DNA from: Euphorbia lathyris
Taxonomy: Eukaryota; Streptophyta; Magnoliopsida; Malpighiales; Euphorbiaceae
Direction: 5' to 3'
Length of the DNA stretch: 64,000 nt
Assembly (NCBI RefSeq): GCF_963576675.1
Contig: NC_088918.1
Coordinates: 48,579,501 to 48,643,500, forward strand
The translations under genes and the position numbers were made by a program. This document shows, piece by piece, positions 10,302 to 21,563 of this stretch. Positions within the stretch are counted from its first letter, which is position 1. Each line of letters begins with the position of its first letter. The notes below the pieces were generated by a model. It searched no databases and was not told the origin of the DNA. It saw only the letters and a list, made by a program, of their open reading frames with translations.

Positions 10302-11684
10302 TGGTATGTTAGATATGGACTCTAGCAAGTGTACTAGGCTATGTGTAGTATTTGGTAAGACCGAGTGTCGTATTCCACAGGGATTGAGATGGAAATTATG
10401 TGAAAGATTACCTTGAACAGTTGTTCGAATATGCGAAATATAATTGATAATTGTTTGGGTGAGATTTTTATACTGAAAGCAGTAAATAAATGCATAAAAT
10501 AAAAATAACTAGTTTAGCACAAATTCAGAACATGTAACTGCTCGCACAGCCGTTCCATTAACATAAGCATACATAAAGTTCATAGTTTGGGTATCTTTCT
10601 CTTTTATCACTAAGGTTCGGTGTCCCATTTCCAAAGATTGTAAGCATACAGATTAACCAAGTGTCCTTGCGTTAAGTGCATCCAAGCATTAAGACCCAGA
10701 AAGCATTCATAAATGAAACCCCGATAGGTGGTCGATTCCGTCCTCAACAACCTATACCAAAGATTATTTCCACAACGCTAGAGCACCGCCGTGTCATCTA
10801 TTGTTGCTATTACAGAGATTGGATCCTAATCTAAGCATTTAAGTAACTCCAAAGAATATTTCCACAACGCTAGAGCACTCCCGTGTCATCTATTGTTGCT
10901 ATTTCAAAGAGTATTTCCACAACGCTAGAGCACTCTCGTGTCATATATTGTTGCTGTTACAGAGATTTGATCATAATCTAAGCATTTAAGTAACTCTTTA
11001 ATAACCATTCAGAGATAAACATGGTTCATTAATAAAATAGTATACTTACAATCACCATTAGAGGATGGCCAAGCTTGCTAAGATGGTTGTTCCCTCATTT
11101 TCATGAGGGAACAGCCTCGAACACCATAAAAGAAGCTCCCAAAATGGAGGCTGGAAATATATTGATAAGATGGGATCCTTAAAAGTAGAAAAATGAATCT
11201 ATTTATACTAAAAAGCTAAACTAGGTTAAAAGGGTAAAACTATCAAACGGTTGTTTGAATCAGTAAAAGCAACTATTTCTAGCTATTAGATTACATACAT
11301 GTGTTAAGATGGTGACAGATGGTGGATTACAACTGTATAGCACTTCTAATCTCTCTTATCCTTTGTAGATCCGCGTGTCAACCCGTTTACCCACTTTTTG
11401 ACCCGAATCAGAACGGCAAACAATTGTTCGAACCTTTCGCACAACTGTTCTATCAGAATAGATATTTGTAGATGCTGGATCTGCGCATAAGTCCATTTAC
11501 CCACTTTCTGACCCGAATTTGGATGGGAACAGGCTGTTCGATCTCTCTGCTCAACTGTTTGCTTGACTTTGGCTGTTTTGTCAGAATAGCTATTTGCAGC
11601 TTGGATTTGGGTACAAACTTGGTCTTTTATTTTCTTCTCCATGAATGGTCTAGCCAATAAATCTTGTCCAATATGCTCGTATCA
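10302..11684 (-). repeat. 5' LTR of the minus-strand element
   Basis: Direct-repeat partner of 6433-7807. Minus-strand TATA box at 11200-11207. Dyads GAACAGTTGTTC at 10415-10426 and GAACAGGCTGTTC at 11527-11539 are kept. The copy at about 11418 has lost symmetry by point mutation. Confidence 0.9.
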
Positions 11685-11737
11685 CTCAACTTCAAAAATA
11701 TTAGGTTACTTGTCATCCTTTGGTGGATTGGGAATTT

Positions 11738-13574
11738 TGTTGGGGTTTAGTGTCCTATAGAAAATTATTCCAGGATATAAACCTAATGTAAATGAATTGT
11801 TCTTTATATCATTTGTTTTAATAAGATATGGTTTCATAACTGTATAAAGGCAACCTCCTTTAAAGAACTAAATAAGTCTAATAAAAGGAAATCCCTGAGT
11901 TTATTTAAAGTGGTTATAAAGTGTTCATACAAGCATGAAGTGAGACAAAACATTATAATAAACTAATAAACTTAAAGCAACCCCAAGTCAAGTGATATGT
12001 TTTGAATAGGGATTGACATAACCTTATTGAGACTTGCATGTAACAATGTTTTCTGTCGAGACAGAGAGATGATCTCACAAGCTTCAGATATGCAGATATC
12101 TGGACAGTTACATGGATCCAATGAATGGAGTTCATTAGGATTGGGGACCCGACTTGAGATAACAGGATGGGTAGATTTATCCTTGTCACCTGTTCATCTC
12201 ATTGGTATTAATAGGTATAAGTAATCCTAAGACTCAAAGGAATGTTAATTAGTGATTATGGATTATGGAATGTGATACTTTGATCCTGTTGTAACACGAT
12301 CCATAACAGGGATGACTCTGGGGTGTGTACGGCAGACGTTGGGTATCACAGGAAGTAATTGCAGGATAGTTATACATTGGATTGAGCATTTGTCACTCTT
12401 GATAAATGGGAGATACGTCCAAGGATCGCTTGTGGAAAACTTATTAACTCTAAATCCTTGCAAGGTGATAGCTTAAGACTTGAAATGCAGATTTCACTAA
12501 CCTATCTAATTGGAGTTAACTCGGCCTGTACAAGTAAAACGAACGTCTCGCTATATGTGACTTGACATTGCCCATAGTCATAAGATTCAGTTCAAGGATG
12601 TAGTTGACAAAGGATCGAATTATACTGTAACTAATACGGAAAGGTCAACGACAGAATCAACCTCTCTTCTTATAGCTTTGGGGCAATGTTTCAGATCTGC
12701 CAATCACAGTCCGCGTACTCATTCCTTTATACAAAGATTAAATATAATTCTGAGAAAATTAACTTAATAGTTGCATACGGCTAGAAGCAATAAGAACCTA
12801 ATGGGTCACACATAAGACTTGGAACCCAAAAGAGAAACGGATGTTAATTAATTGACGGAAGCCCAACTGAGTCCACTAAGGCCCAGTAGTATAGGGGGGG
12901 CGAATTGTGTATTAAAATACACAAAGGAATTAATTCAATTTAACAATTATAATTAGATTATGATTATGAATTAAATTAATTATGGGATAAATAAGTTAGG
13001 ATGTTTAATGAGATTAAATTGCTCCTATTATTATCCTATTAATAGGTTATTATTATCTTTCTAATTAAATATAATTATAGATAATAACAATAAGAATTTT
13101 ATTCCGAATTAAATTCTTATTCAGTAACCTAATTCTATCTGACTAGGGTTTATATGGAAGAGAATATATATACCCCCCCCCCTTATGAGAATTTCGGCCA
13201 AGCATAGCAATCCCGGGAGAGAGAAAATTCGGCCCCCTATCGTAGAGGATCGATTCTTCACCGCTTGCTTCCGTTCAATTGATTTTTCATCTCTTTCTCT
13301 TTATCCTTGATCTTGTGTTGATTTATTAGAGGCAATCTGCTTTGGTTGCTTTTATACGGTTGAGTTCTAATCATCTTTTGAATTGTGTTTTGTTTTGTGC
13401 TCGGGAACTCGGAGTAAGAGTTGTGTGCACTACGATTGCAATAGTAGATAGAACTTCGAAAGGTATTTCCTTCTATCCCTCTTTATATGAAATAACGGTT
13501 AACGGATCTTGGTTAAAGGAAAAAGGTTAAAATTTTTATATTTCCGCTGCCAAACGTTTGCCTATTTTCCTTCA
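11738..13574 (+). mobile_element. copia solo LTR with target duplication AATTT
   Basis: TGTTGGGGTTTAGTG at the left and ...CCTTCA at the right match the ends of the LTR at 56410-58490 along most of their length. AATTT at 11733-11737 and 13575-13579 is the target duplication. No internal region or second LTR follows, so it is a solo LTR left by recombination between the two LTRs. It is 1837 bp against 2081 bp for the intact relative; most of the difference lies where 58100-58320 has no counterpart. It entered the internal region of the second gypsy element. Confidence 0.88.
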
Positions 13575-13738
13575 AATTTCTCAACACATGCGGGAACCCT
13601 CTTGTTTTGTTAGCAGCTACTGTGACTACGGACCAAAACAGAAAAATCCACAAACCTTCCCTTTGTTTATCCATCTTCATCTCCTTCCATTCTTCCATTC
13701 TTGCTTGAGGACAAGTAAGGTCTATTTTGGGGGCTATT
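13575..13738 (+). other. last internal bases of the second gypsy element, with hairpin and polypurine tract
   Basis: This continues the sequence of 11690-11737. TTGCTTG-AGGA-CAAGTAA (13701-13718) is the third copy of the hairpin found before other LTRs here, with one stem mismatch. Twenty bases containing attttggggg follow, then the LTR start TGATAAG at 13739. Confidence 0.65.
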
Positions 13739-15086
13739 TGATAAGTGCAAATTATGCTATGATAATTACGGAATTAATGGCTGAAAAGAGTACTAATTAG
13801 ACTTAATTAATTGCCAAAATCCTCATAATTTGCCTTATCTGTGCAGATTGTTCTCGGAAGCTTCTGCCTGCACTGTGAAGTCAAGGAACATTCAAACTAA
13901 TGGAGAAATAGTGGATCACGTGACCAGACTTGGGGAAGGAGAAAAAGGAGTCCCAATGCTGAAATCACAAGTCTCCAAGAAGAAAAAGTCTTTGCATGTA
14001 TCTTTAATGGTTTTGGAAAGATTAAACATTGTCTGTTATGAGCAGTTTTTGTCTACTTGTGCTGTTTTGTCCTGACTCAGCAGGATTGTCTTTTTCTGTA
14101 AACTGTGTCTGTTCTGCCAAACTGCTTCCACAAGCAGCAGACTGTTCTTTCCGGATTTCCTAAGCTTTGTTTGTATTTTCTTTTTGCTTTGTTGCATCCT
14201 TTTATATAGCCTTTTGTAAGAAGCTAGGGGATTATCACTATTTTAGATTTCAGCACTTGTCTTGTGTTTTGTGTGTACTCTTGGGAGTGAGATTCTTAGC
14301 AATCTCACACATTTTCAATTTAATTGTCTTTGGATATGTTTAATATATTACTTTTGTGATTCAAGTATGAGCATGAGCAAGTAGTCACTCAACGGGCCGA
14401 AGCCGGCCTAAGACTGGTTGAGGTAGGTGGTAGTCTGCCTCTATTGCATGCAAGAGCATTTTTAGATGATTATTAGGTTGGGTACTCAATTCATGTTAGG
14501 TCTAGCTAGCATATCCCTTAGTTGGATGATCGCGGAGGAGACTCAGGTCAGATAACAGAAAATGCAACCTAACACACACTAGTTGAGGATGGAGACACGA
14601 TCACTTGTTGTGCCCAGGGTTTTTAGTCTTAAAGTTGATTGCTCTCTTGGCCTTAATGCATAAGAGTTCTTGGTAGCCCACGTTTAATACTAGTTTGCAT
14701 GCTCTTAGAAGAATCCCTAGAACATGGGAGACCTGACCTTGGTGAAATTAGTGAGAGTCACTTGGGATCTACGCACTTAATATTGCTCAATAGGGGAAAA
14801 ATCCACTTGTTCGCCAGCCGCCTGGTTATGCTTCCTGCCTGTTCTATTTATTATTGGGACAAATCCTTTCTTGAGTTTCATGCGTAGTAGTCAGTAGATA
14901 AATTATTTGTTTGTTTAAGTTTAGAGTTAGCCACTTTTCTTACACTAATAGTTAAAACCAACCCACTGTTCTAAGGACCAGATTGTTCTATAAAGATACT
15001 CGATAATTTTTAGCACCCCTATCCCTGTGGAGACGATAATATACTTTCACTTTATTACTTGGGACCTAGTGCACTTGCTAGTGTCA
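13739..15086 (+). repeat. 3' LTR of the second gypsy element (1348 bp)
   Basis: It starts TGATAAGTGC after a polypurine tract and probably ends TAGTGTCA where an unrelated Tat-type sequence begins. Near the right end, cccctatccctgtggagacg resembles the U5 of other plant gypsy LTRs. The 5' partner is not in the window, so the right boundary rests on the change in sequence character at 15087. Confidence 0.65.
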
Positions 15087-17024
15087 CTCCATTTTGGAGA
15101 CAACAGGCATCCGCCCCCTCAGAACCCGCCTGCGGGTTTGGGGATGGGAGCTTCTCCTCCGATGTCCCCTCAGGGCGGTCTGTCTCTTTATCCAGATTGA
15201 TGAAAGACTTAATGTCTTCACCAACATTTCTTCTCATCTCCGTTAAGACCTGCCCATAGATGAAATCGCGAGGATTCTCCATCGCGTCGTATCTTTTTGC
15301 CTCTTTGGCGCTGGGAACGCGTAGCTCCGGATCAACAAAACCCAATTCTGGGTAGCTGATCTTGACAACGACCATGATCCGCTCGCCATAATAAAATGCT
15401 CGACTGCCACATAGGACATCCGAATTCTTCAGTTCAGCCTGGGCAGCTTTAAGATCATTTGTGGCCAATGTAAGCTTATCTTCCAGCTCCTTTATCGTGG
15501 CGCCCTTACTTTTGTTGAGAGCCGCCGCCGCAGCAATGCTAGAGTTGGCCTTAGAAACTTCGGCCTGCAGACTCTTTATCGTTGCCTTATCAGCAACATT
15601 TTGGACGATGTCCGCCTCCAGAGCACAGATGTGAGTATATGCCTACCAAGTAAGGAAAGCTAAAAGTTAAAAGGTTGAAATGGAGAAGAAAATCAAAGTT
15701 AAAACATAAAAACCCACCGCAAGAAGCTTCCTATTCCCCATCTTAGCATGAGTAGTCCCAAGGTACTTCGCCTTCACCTCTTAGACTGTGCACAGCTGCC
15801 TAAAAGCCTCATCAAGGTCATTCATGATGGCCTCGCTTTTGACAGCAGCTCTGTCTCCGTGTTTGGCGAGCCAATACCTGCCAAGATCCGGCTTCTCCAC
15901 CTGAAGAAAGAAATACAAGTCAAAATCTGTAAAAGTTAGAGTAACATGATGAATCAGTAAAAATCTTACCCCTCCGAGGTTAGACTAAAACCAGCCCACT
16001 TTTGGCTTCCCAGCATTGGTGGCAGCCGCCATCAACTTAACCCCCCCAGCGGGGGCGGTACTGGCCTTCTTGTCAGATTTAGGCTCAGCTTCCTCACGAT
16101 GGCATTTCCCCTCCTTTTTCTCAGCAGCCGCCATATCAGCCTTCTTCTTGGCTTCTAGATAATTCATCCGCCGGTGGCGCTCTACAACGGCAACATCAGC
16201 ATCAGACATCTCCCTCCTAAGGGAACAAAAAGAAAAAGTCAAATTACAAAAAGATAAAGTCAAGTACCTTCAATAAACTAGGAATAAGTCTTGTAGATTA
16301 TCAAAGCCCCGTGACGGCGGACCAAAGAAACACCATCCGCTACGAACTCGAGGCATTGGGCATATGACCACGAATCTGTCTTGACATCCCTCAAGATTCC
16401 AGCTACCCTCTCCTCAGCGGGTGTAAGAGTGATAGACTCCCCAGCCATATGACGGGGGTTATAGCACCAAGCAGAGGGAAAGCTTAAATATACGCCCTCC
16501 GGCAACTTAACGAAGAAATAATTATCACTCCAATTGTGGACATTGGACATTTTCTCACAAAAGGGTGAATAGCCTTTCAGCTTAGAAAAGGTTAGATGAT
16601 CCTCAATCTTTCACTTAGTTAGCATATGGAGGGACCTAAAGACGCGAGGAGTTAAGACCACTCCCAGATTCGCCGCCAGATAAGCATCCAGCACTAAATC
16701 TAGCCAGCCGTTTGGGTGAACTTGGCAGATGGGAGCGCCAAACTAATCCAAAATCTCCCCAATTACTTTGGGGACAGGAAAGATGAACCCCCTCCCCACA
16801 TGGCTTTTATACACACCAAAATACCCCTTCGGGGGCTGACCAAGATGATGCATTTCATCCGCCAACAATAATTCTACCGTCTTTATCCAGGGATAAAGAC
16901 CCGCCAACGCGGTCAAATCCCCAAAGGTCATCCGTGATGGAGTAATTTCCATCTTTGGACCCTTCCTCTTCCTCTTGTAAGGAATCGAGGAGGCGGCCTC
17001 TTGGCCAGAAGCCGATCTAAGCAT
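15087..17024 (-). pseudogene. antisense multi-exon ORF with 'putative gypsy type transposon' domain
   Basis: Minus-strand exons can be followed with good splice signals: 16268-17024, 15970-16216, 15718-15900 and about 15087-15642, each intron starting GT and ending AG. The N-terminus has a basic stretch (YKRKRKGPK), then a domain resembling Pfam PF04195 (GLYPWIKTVELLLADEMHHL, YFGVYKSHVG). A lysine- and alanine-rich middle follows, then a heptad-like C-terminal part (TIKELEDKLTLATNDLKAAQ) suggesting coiled coil. At least five in-frame stops interrupt it (16743-16745, near 16612, 16278-16280, near 15985 and in exon three near 15782), four of them TAG. The role of such ORFs is unknown; this copy cannot make a full protein. 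Confidence 0.7.
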
Positions 17025-17541
17025 CGTCGACGTCGCAGCCGGAGCTGCAACAACGGAAGCACCCTGGGGTTTATAAAAACCCAGGTTGACAAACTTCCTG
17101 ATTTACCATAGGACCTTCTAAATTTGTGAACTCACAGCTTACTGTCTTCACGGAAGAACTTTCACTCGAACTCTCATTCAAAGAGCTTTAACTAGAGCCC
17201 AAAAGCTCAGAACTCGAGCCTATGGAAATAAGAAGAAAAGGAAAACAAGTAGGATCGAACGAACTTACACGGATAATATAGTGACATGAGGATGAATGAT
17301 GGTATGATCAGAGGATTCTGGGAAGAAAAGCTCCAAAACACAAATAAGGAAGAAGACACAGGAAAATGAGATGAGAAAAAACGAGTGAAGAGTCGAAAAG
17401 AGAGAGAGAAAAAGGTTTAAAAAGGACACCCTGACGTCATTTTCTCGATACCTGAATCTTCGAGTGACACTTGTCAACAGATCAATGGCTTGGGACAGAG
17501 CACCCATCAATAAGCCGCTATTGACTGCACGCTAAGTAGCT

Positions 17542-17584
17542 GAAAAGCCCTAAAGGGCTTTATTGTCACTTTTAGGGGGGCTTC
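17542..17584 (+). promoter_or_regulatory. hairpin and polypurine tract of the Tat-type fragment
   Basis: AAAGCCCT-AA-AGGGCTTT forms an 8-bp stem, followed by the purine tract TTTAGGGGGG and CTTC before the LTR. The Tat element at 38601-38636 has the same order (ccctaaagagcttt, then ctttaggggggg, then cttc). Confidence 0.65.
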
Positions 17585-18160
17585 TTATAACATCTAGATA
17601 TTATCAAATGGTCAATTTATAAAGCTTCACAAAACTAAGGGACTAAAAGAGCATTTAGCCAAACAGCTACGGGAGCAGGATGGCGTATGAGGCAAGTTAT
17701 ACTCCACGTGGGATCCAGGGATCCAACAATACGCCTCGGGATGATCAGACATCTTAAAGAGGCTCGCAACTGCCATATTTTGGAGAATCCGCCATCTGGC
17801 ATCGATACGCCCAAAGGAGGTTGGCGACGTCTTCCAATATGGAAACCGAAATCGAAACCATTAATGGCAAGTAATAGCTCCATAAATGAGCTAATGACCA
17901 TACTTGAATGAACACAATAACTACCATTAATATGGCATTAATGGAGACTTTCTAGTTACAAGATTGAGGGTTACTACTATCCTAGTATAAATAGTCTTGC
18001 ACCCTAAGCTATTGAGGTACACATACGCAGACTCTTCTTCGTGCTTTTGTTTTATTATTTTATACACTTTACTGATTTTAGCATCGGAGTCCCCCCGACT
18101 GAACCCAACGGTGCCCCCCCATAGGTGGAGCTCCGACGTGAATTCGACCAGTTGATATCA
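17585..18160 (+). repeat. 3' LTR of the Tat-type fragment (576 bp)
   Basis: It begins TTATAACA where the related LTR begins TGATAACA, so the leading TG is mutated, and it ends GATATCA. The last 100 bp match the end of the LTRs at 20848 and 38637 in order: gcatcggagt, a C-rich stretch, cccaacg, then ctccga. The rest is diverged. It gives the boundary with the PMD locus. Confidence 0.65.
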
Positions 18161-18549
18161 AATCTTTATTAAGTTAGGATTCTTAATCTCTTCAGGAGTC
18201 TGAATCTTAGAAAGAATCCTTCATCTCATAAGATTCTGTAAGATTCCTTTATATAACGAGGGTTGAATCCTGTTAGCCGCGTTAGGCTGCTATTTGTTGG
18301 GTTGGGACCACCATGGACATATTTGGACTGCTGAAGTAGACCATGGGATGTTGAAGACATGTTTGGAGGATTTTTCATTCCTTTAGTTCTATACCATAAT
18401 AAAAATGGTGCTTACGTGGTTTATGCGGCATCATTTACCATAATATTTTATGGTGACAACTACTTGAAACTATGATATAAAATCTGGAATTAGATGGCCG
18501 GAGCCGAGAGATAGTCTAAAATTTAGTGAATTACTATTCCTAGCCATTA
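18161..18549 (+). other. unassigned sequence between Tat LTR and PMD locus
   Basis: I see no gene or element signature in these 390 bp beyond a repeated aagattc-type phrase near 18180-18250. Confidence 0.4.
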
Positions 18550-18809
18550 ATTTATACCTCTAGCCTCGGGAATAGACCGAACTACCATTTGCACCAAAAT
18601 TGAGAAAAACCCAAAACCTCTCAAGAACCCTATACCATCTTCGATCAATTCCGGACTAATTTTTGAACCGAATCATGGATGGTGATAAAAGCCGTAAAGG
18701 GAAAGAGAAAATGGTAAGATTTACGGTTTTATTTCGTTGAATTTCGCTTTGATTTGAATCTGTTTGGCGTTTGTTGAAAATCGCCGGAATCGCAGTCGGG
18801 CATATGAAC

Positions 18810-18990
18810 ATCACGCCCGATCAGTGGTTCCGGCGTAAGAGAATCACGCCCGACCAGTGGTGCGGGCGTGATAGCCACATGCCCGAACCACTGGTCGAGC
18901 GTGATGCTCGAACGCCCGCACCACTAGTCGGACGTGATGTTCATACGTCCGACCAGTGGTTCGGACGTGATTTGCATACGCCCAAAGTTT
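18810..18990 (+). repeat. tandem imperfect palindromes, about 33-bp period, in PMD intron 1
   Basis: Five or more units of the form cacgcccg-accagtggt-cgggcgtga run through the first intron. The clearest (18843-18872) has arms ATCACGCCCG and CGGGCGTGAT. Later units change the inner bases (accactggt, accactagt) but keep arm symmetry. Confidence 0.8.
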
Positions 18991-19555
18991 TTTTTTAATT
19001 TTACATTATTTACATTTTTTATTAACTAGATGTAATTTTTTGTGTAATTTAGCGTGTAATTTTTTTTTTTTGTGTAATTTTTTTTTTTAAATTTTACATT
19101 ATTTACATTTAGTGTAATTTATAATTTATATGTTACCATTTTTTATTAACTAGATGTAATTTTTTATAGACGGACCGACCTACTAGGGGTGGGAAATCCA
19201 TCCCGTCATCTGCTCGTCGTCTAGATATAGACGACGAGGATGATACACCATGTCATACGAGATTGCGTGGTATTGATATATCCGGTCGTAGGCGGAGAGG
19301 GGCTGCGATGGACCAGGTGAGGAGGGGATCGATTGTGGATCAGCCCGATATTCATGGATCGGAGGGGGCTACAGATTTTGGTGACAGAGAGCCTAATAGC
19401 GATTCTGTGGAGGACTACCTGGATGTGGTAGCCCAGATACTGCGACAGTCTGCAGTTGCACGTGATCGCGAGGGTGAGGATATCGATGAGCAGCCGACCC
19501 CGGTCAGACAGCCGTCCCAATGCATAGGAGGTCGCTTTGCGACTACATGTATTTT

Positions 19556-19985
19556 TTAGTATAATTTTATAATTTTAGTATAATTTTAATATAATTTTAG
19601 TATTTTAGTATAATTTTATAACTTTAGTATAGTTTAGTATAATTTTATAATTTTAGTATAACTTTAGTATAATTTTACAACTTTAGTATAATTTTAGTAT
19701 TTTAGTATAATTTTAGTATAATTTTATAATTTTATAATTTTAGTATTTTAGTATAATTTTAGTATAATTTTATAATTTTAGTATAATTTTAGTATTTTAG
19801 TATAATTTTAGTATAATTTTAATATAACTTTAGTATAATTTTAGTATAATTTTGGTAAAGGCTATGCTTACTTTGTTTTTAACAAAGTAAGCCTTACTTT
19901 GTGTGTTTTCACCATTGGACGCGATATCCTTACTTTAGTATAATTTTACAACTTTAGTATAATTTTATAACTTTTAGGGACCAGC
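19556..19985 (+). repeat. AT-rich array of TTTTAGTATAA in PMD intron 2
   Basis: Roughly 30 overlapping copies of the phrase agtataatttt, with spacing variants agtattttagtataa, fill intron 2. A partial MITE (19857-19935) interrupts the array. Confidence 0.85.
19857..19935 (+). mobile_element. partial MITE, actttgttttt family
   Basis: Starts ggctatgcttactttgttt, like the MITEs at 41293-41437 and 46071-46200, but only the left half is present. Confidence 0.6.
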
Positions 19986-20847
19986 AAACGTCCCAAAGCT
20001 AGTGAGGACGAGAGCTGGCTAGTTAGTGCACCGGTGGATGGTGGCCCCGTTGATGGTTCCGTGATTCCTAGTTTTCTAGGACATGTTGCCTCACGGATGC
20101 TGGAAGGAGAGCTTCGATCGTTTCTTACATGCTACAACAGATCAACAGCATGCCGAGATTTGTGGCAGTGGTTTTCTGGTGCGTCACCCGAGGTAAGAAT
20201 AATATAGTTTGTCAACATTTATTGTAATTTGTATTTTTAACTATAAACATAAAAAACATTCAGTAATTGTATAAATTGTATATGTGTCATTTTACAGCTG
20301 AAGGAGATGATCGAGAAGACCGGTTTGTCTCACCTTCCACATATCATGTTTAGGAACCTCGACACTCCGCTGTTGACTGCGTTCGTGGATGTGGCTTATG
20401 CTTGGATCCACTTTGTTTGTTGACAAGAGTGGAGATAGGATTAGGCCGGCCCATCTTGCTAAGGTTTACGACGGTGTCAGAGGGGCAGCTGGATATTCAT
20501 AGGGGTCTGCTACACTTGCCACGTTGTACCGGCAGTTGGGGATAGCGAGCAGAGGAGACTGTTCTGGTATATGCGGATGTTTGACCCTACTGCAGGCGTG
20601 GATATACGAGTATTTTCCGGTGTTCCGGCCGCATAGACTAGCTCACGTGATCCCAACTGACCATGCCCGTGCATTGAGATGGGAGGTCGGGGTACCAGGC
20701 AAGACGACCGCCCGACTAGATACCATACGCGGGCAGCTGGACCGTATGATGGCAGTAGAGGTATTTTATAAAATTTTAGAATTAATTTAAGTATTATTTA
20801 TAGTATATTATTATTTATTATTGAGTATTTTTTTTTCAGGTGACGTG

Positions 20848-21540
20848 TGATAACAACACAAATTATTCTTGAATAAGGAATAAGGGAAAATTAATAGAAA
20901 TAATGGCAAACCATTATTCATTCTAAAAGAGATATTTATGCATGATTAATGTGGAATTAATGATAATTAATGCAGGGGCGAATATGCAAATAATGAGAAA
21001 AAGGAAGGAGTCTCTAGCATTATGCCACGCCACATGGACCATGGCGAGATACGCCATAACGAGATACGCCCGATGAGAGCGAGTAGTGGAGACCCGCCAT
21101 AGCTCTCAAGGAGAGCGTACATATGCCTTGACGGATCAAAGAATATGAAAAGGCGCCTTTATTACCATCCATGAATGGGAATAAATACAATTAAATGGCA
21201 ATTAATAGCCATTAAAGGGGAATAAAGACTTGACTGTTCAAATACCTCAACTCTGAGGGTTTCAATGCTAAATGCTGGGATTAATGGAGAATTGATAGCA
21301 ATTAAAGATGAGTAATGACATAACTCTTCACCTGCTTCCCCATTAATGCTGAAGGTTACAGAAACCTATATAAATACCCCAGCTTCCTAGGATCAAAGGT
21401 ACACTTACTGATTCTCTACTTTTGTGCTTATAGTTTATTCTCAGAAATATTACTGACTTTGGCATCGGAGTGTCCCCGGCCGATCCCAACGACGCCTCAC
21501 AGGGAAGTGCTCCGATCAAGGTTTTTTCCCCGAGTTATCA
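20848..21540 (+). repeat. 5' LTR of the Tat-type element
   Basis: TGATAACA...GTTATCA, 693 bp, same length as 38637-39329. TATA box TATATAAATA at 21367-21376. Near its right end ATCGGAG (21464-21470) and CTCCGAT (21510-21516) can pair across a 39-nt loop; the other Tat LTRs keep this hairpin. The next bases, a candidate primer-binding site starting TGGTGCGG at 21543, fit a tRNA ending CCGCACCA that I could not identify. Confidence 0.9.
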
Positions 21541-21563
21541 ATTGGTGCGGTGATCGTGGATCT

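Larger units (their letters stand above)
6433..11684 (-). mobile_element. complete non-autonomous LTR retrotransposon (LARD-like), minus strand
   Basis: Two direct repeats (6433-7807 and 10302-11684) flank 2.5 kb of internal DNA. Orientation is minus: the primer-binding site lies next to the right LTR and the polypurine tract next to the left LTR. The 5-bp duplication CTCAA at 6428-6432 and 11685-11689 fixes both ends (plus strand TGGTAT...GTATCA). There is no gag, protease, RT or integrase, so it must be moved by proteins of another element. In the first 240 bp the LTRs differ at about 11 places, mostly transitions, so it is older than the Tat and Sirevirus copies to the right. Confidence 0.9.
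15087..18160 (+). mobile_element. Tat-type gypsy element, 3' portion
   Basis: It consists of an antisense spliced ORF (15087-17024, minus), a hairpin and polypurine tract (17542-17584) and an LTR (17585-18160). The tract TTTAGGGGGGCTTC and the LTR end resemble those of the complete Tat-type element at 20848-39329. An extra ORF in antisense between pol and the 3' LTR is known in Tat-lineage elements. RT and integrase are missing: the left side was replaced or displaced by the element ending at 15086. Confidence 0.65.
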
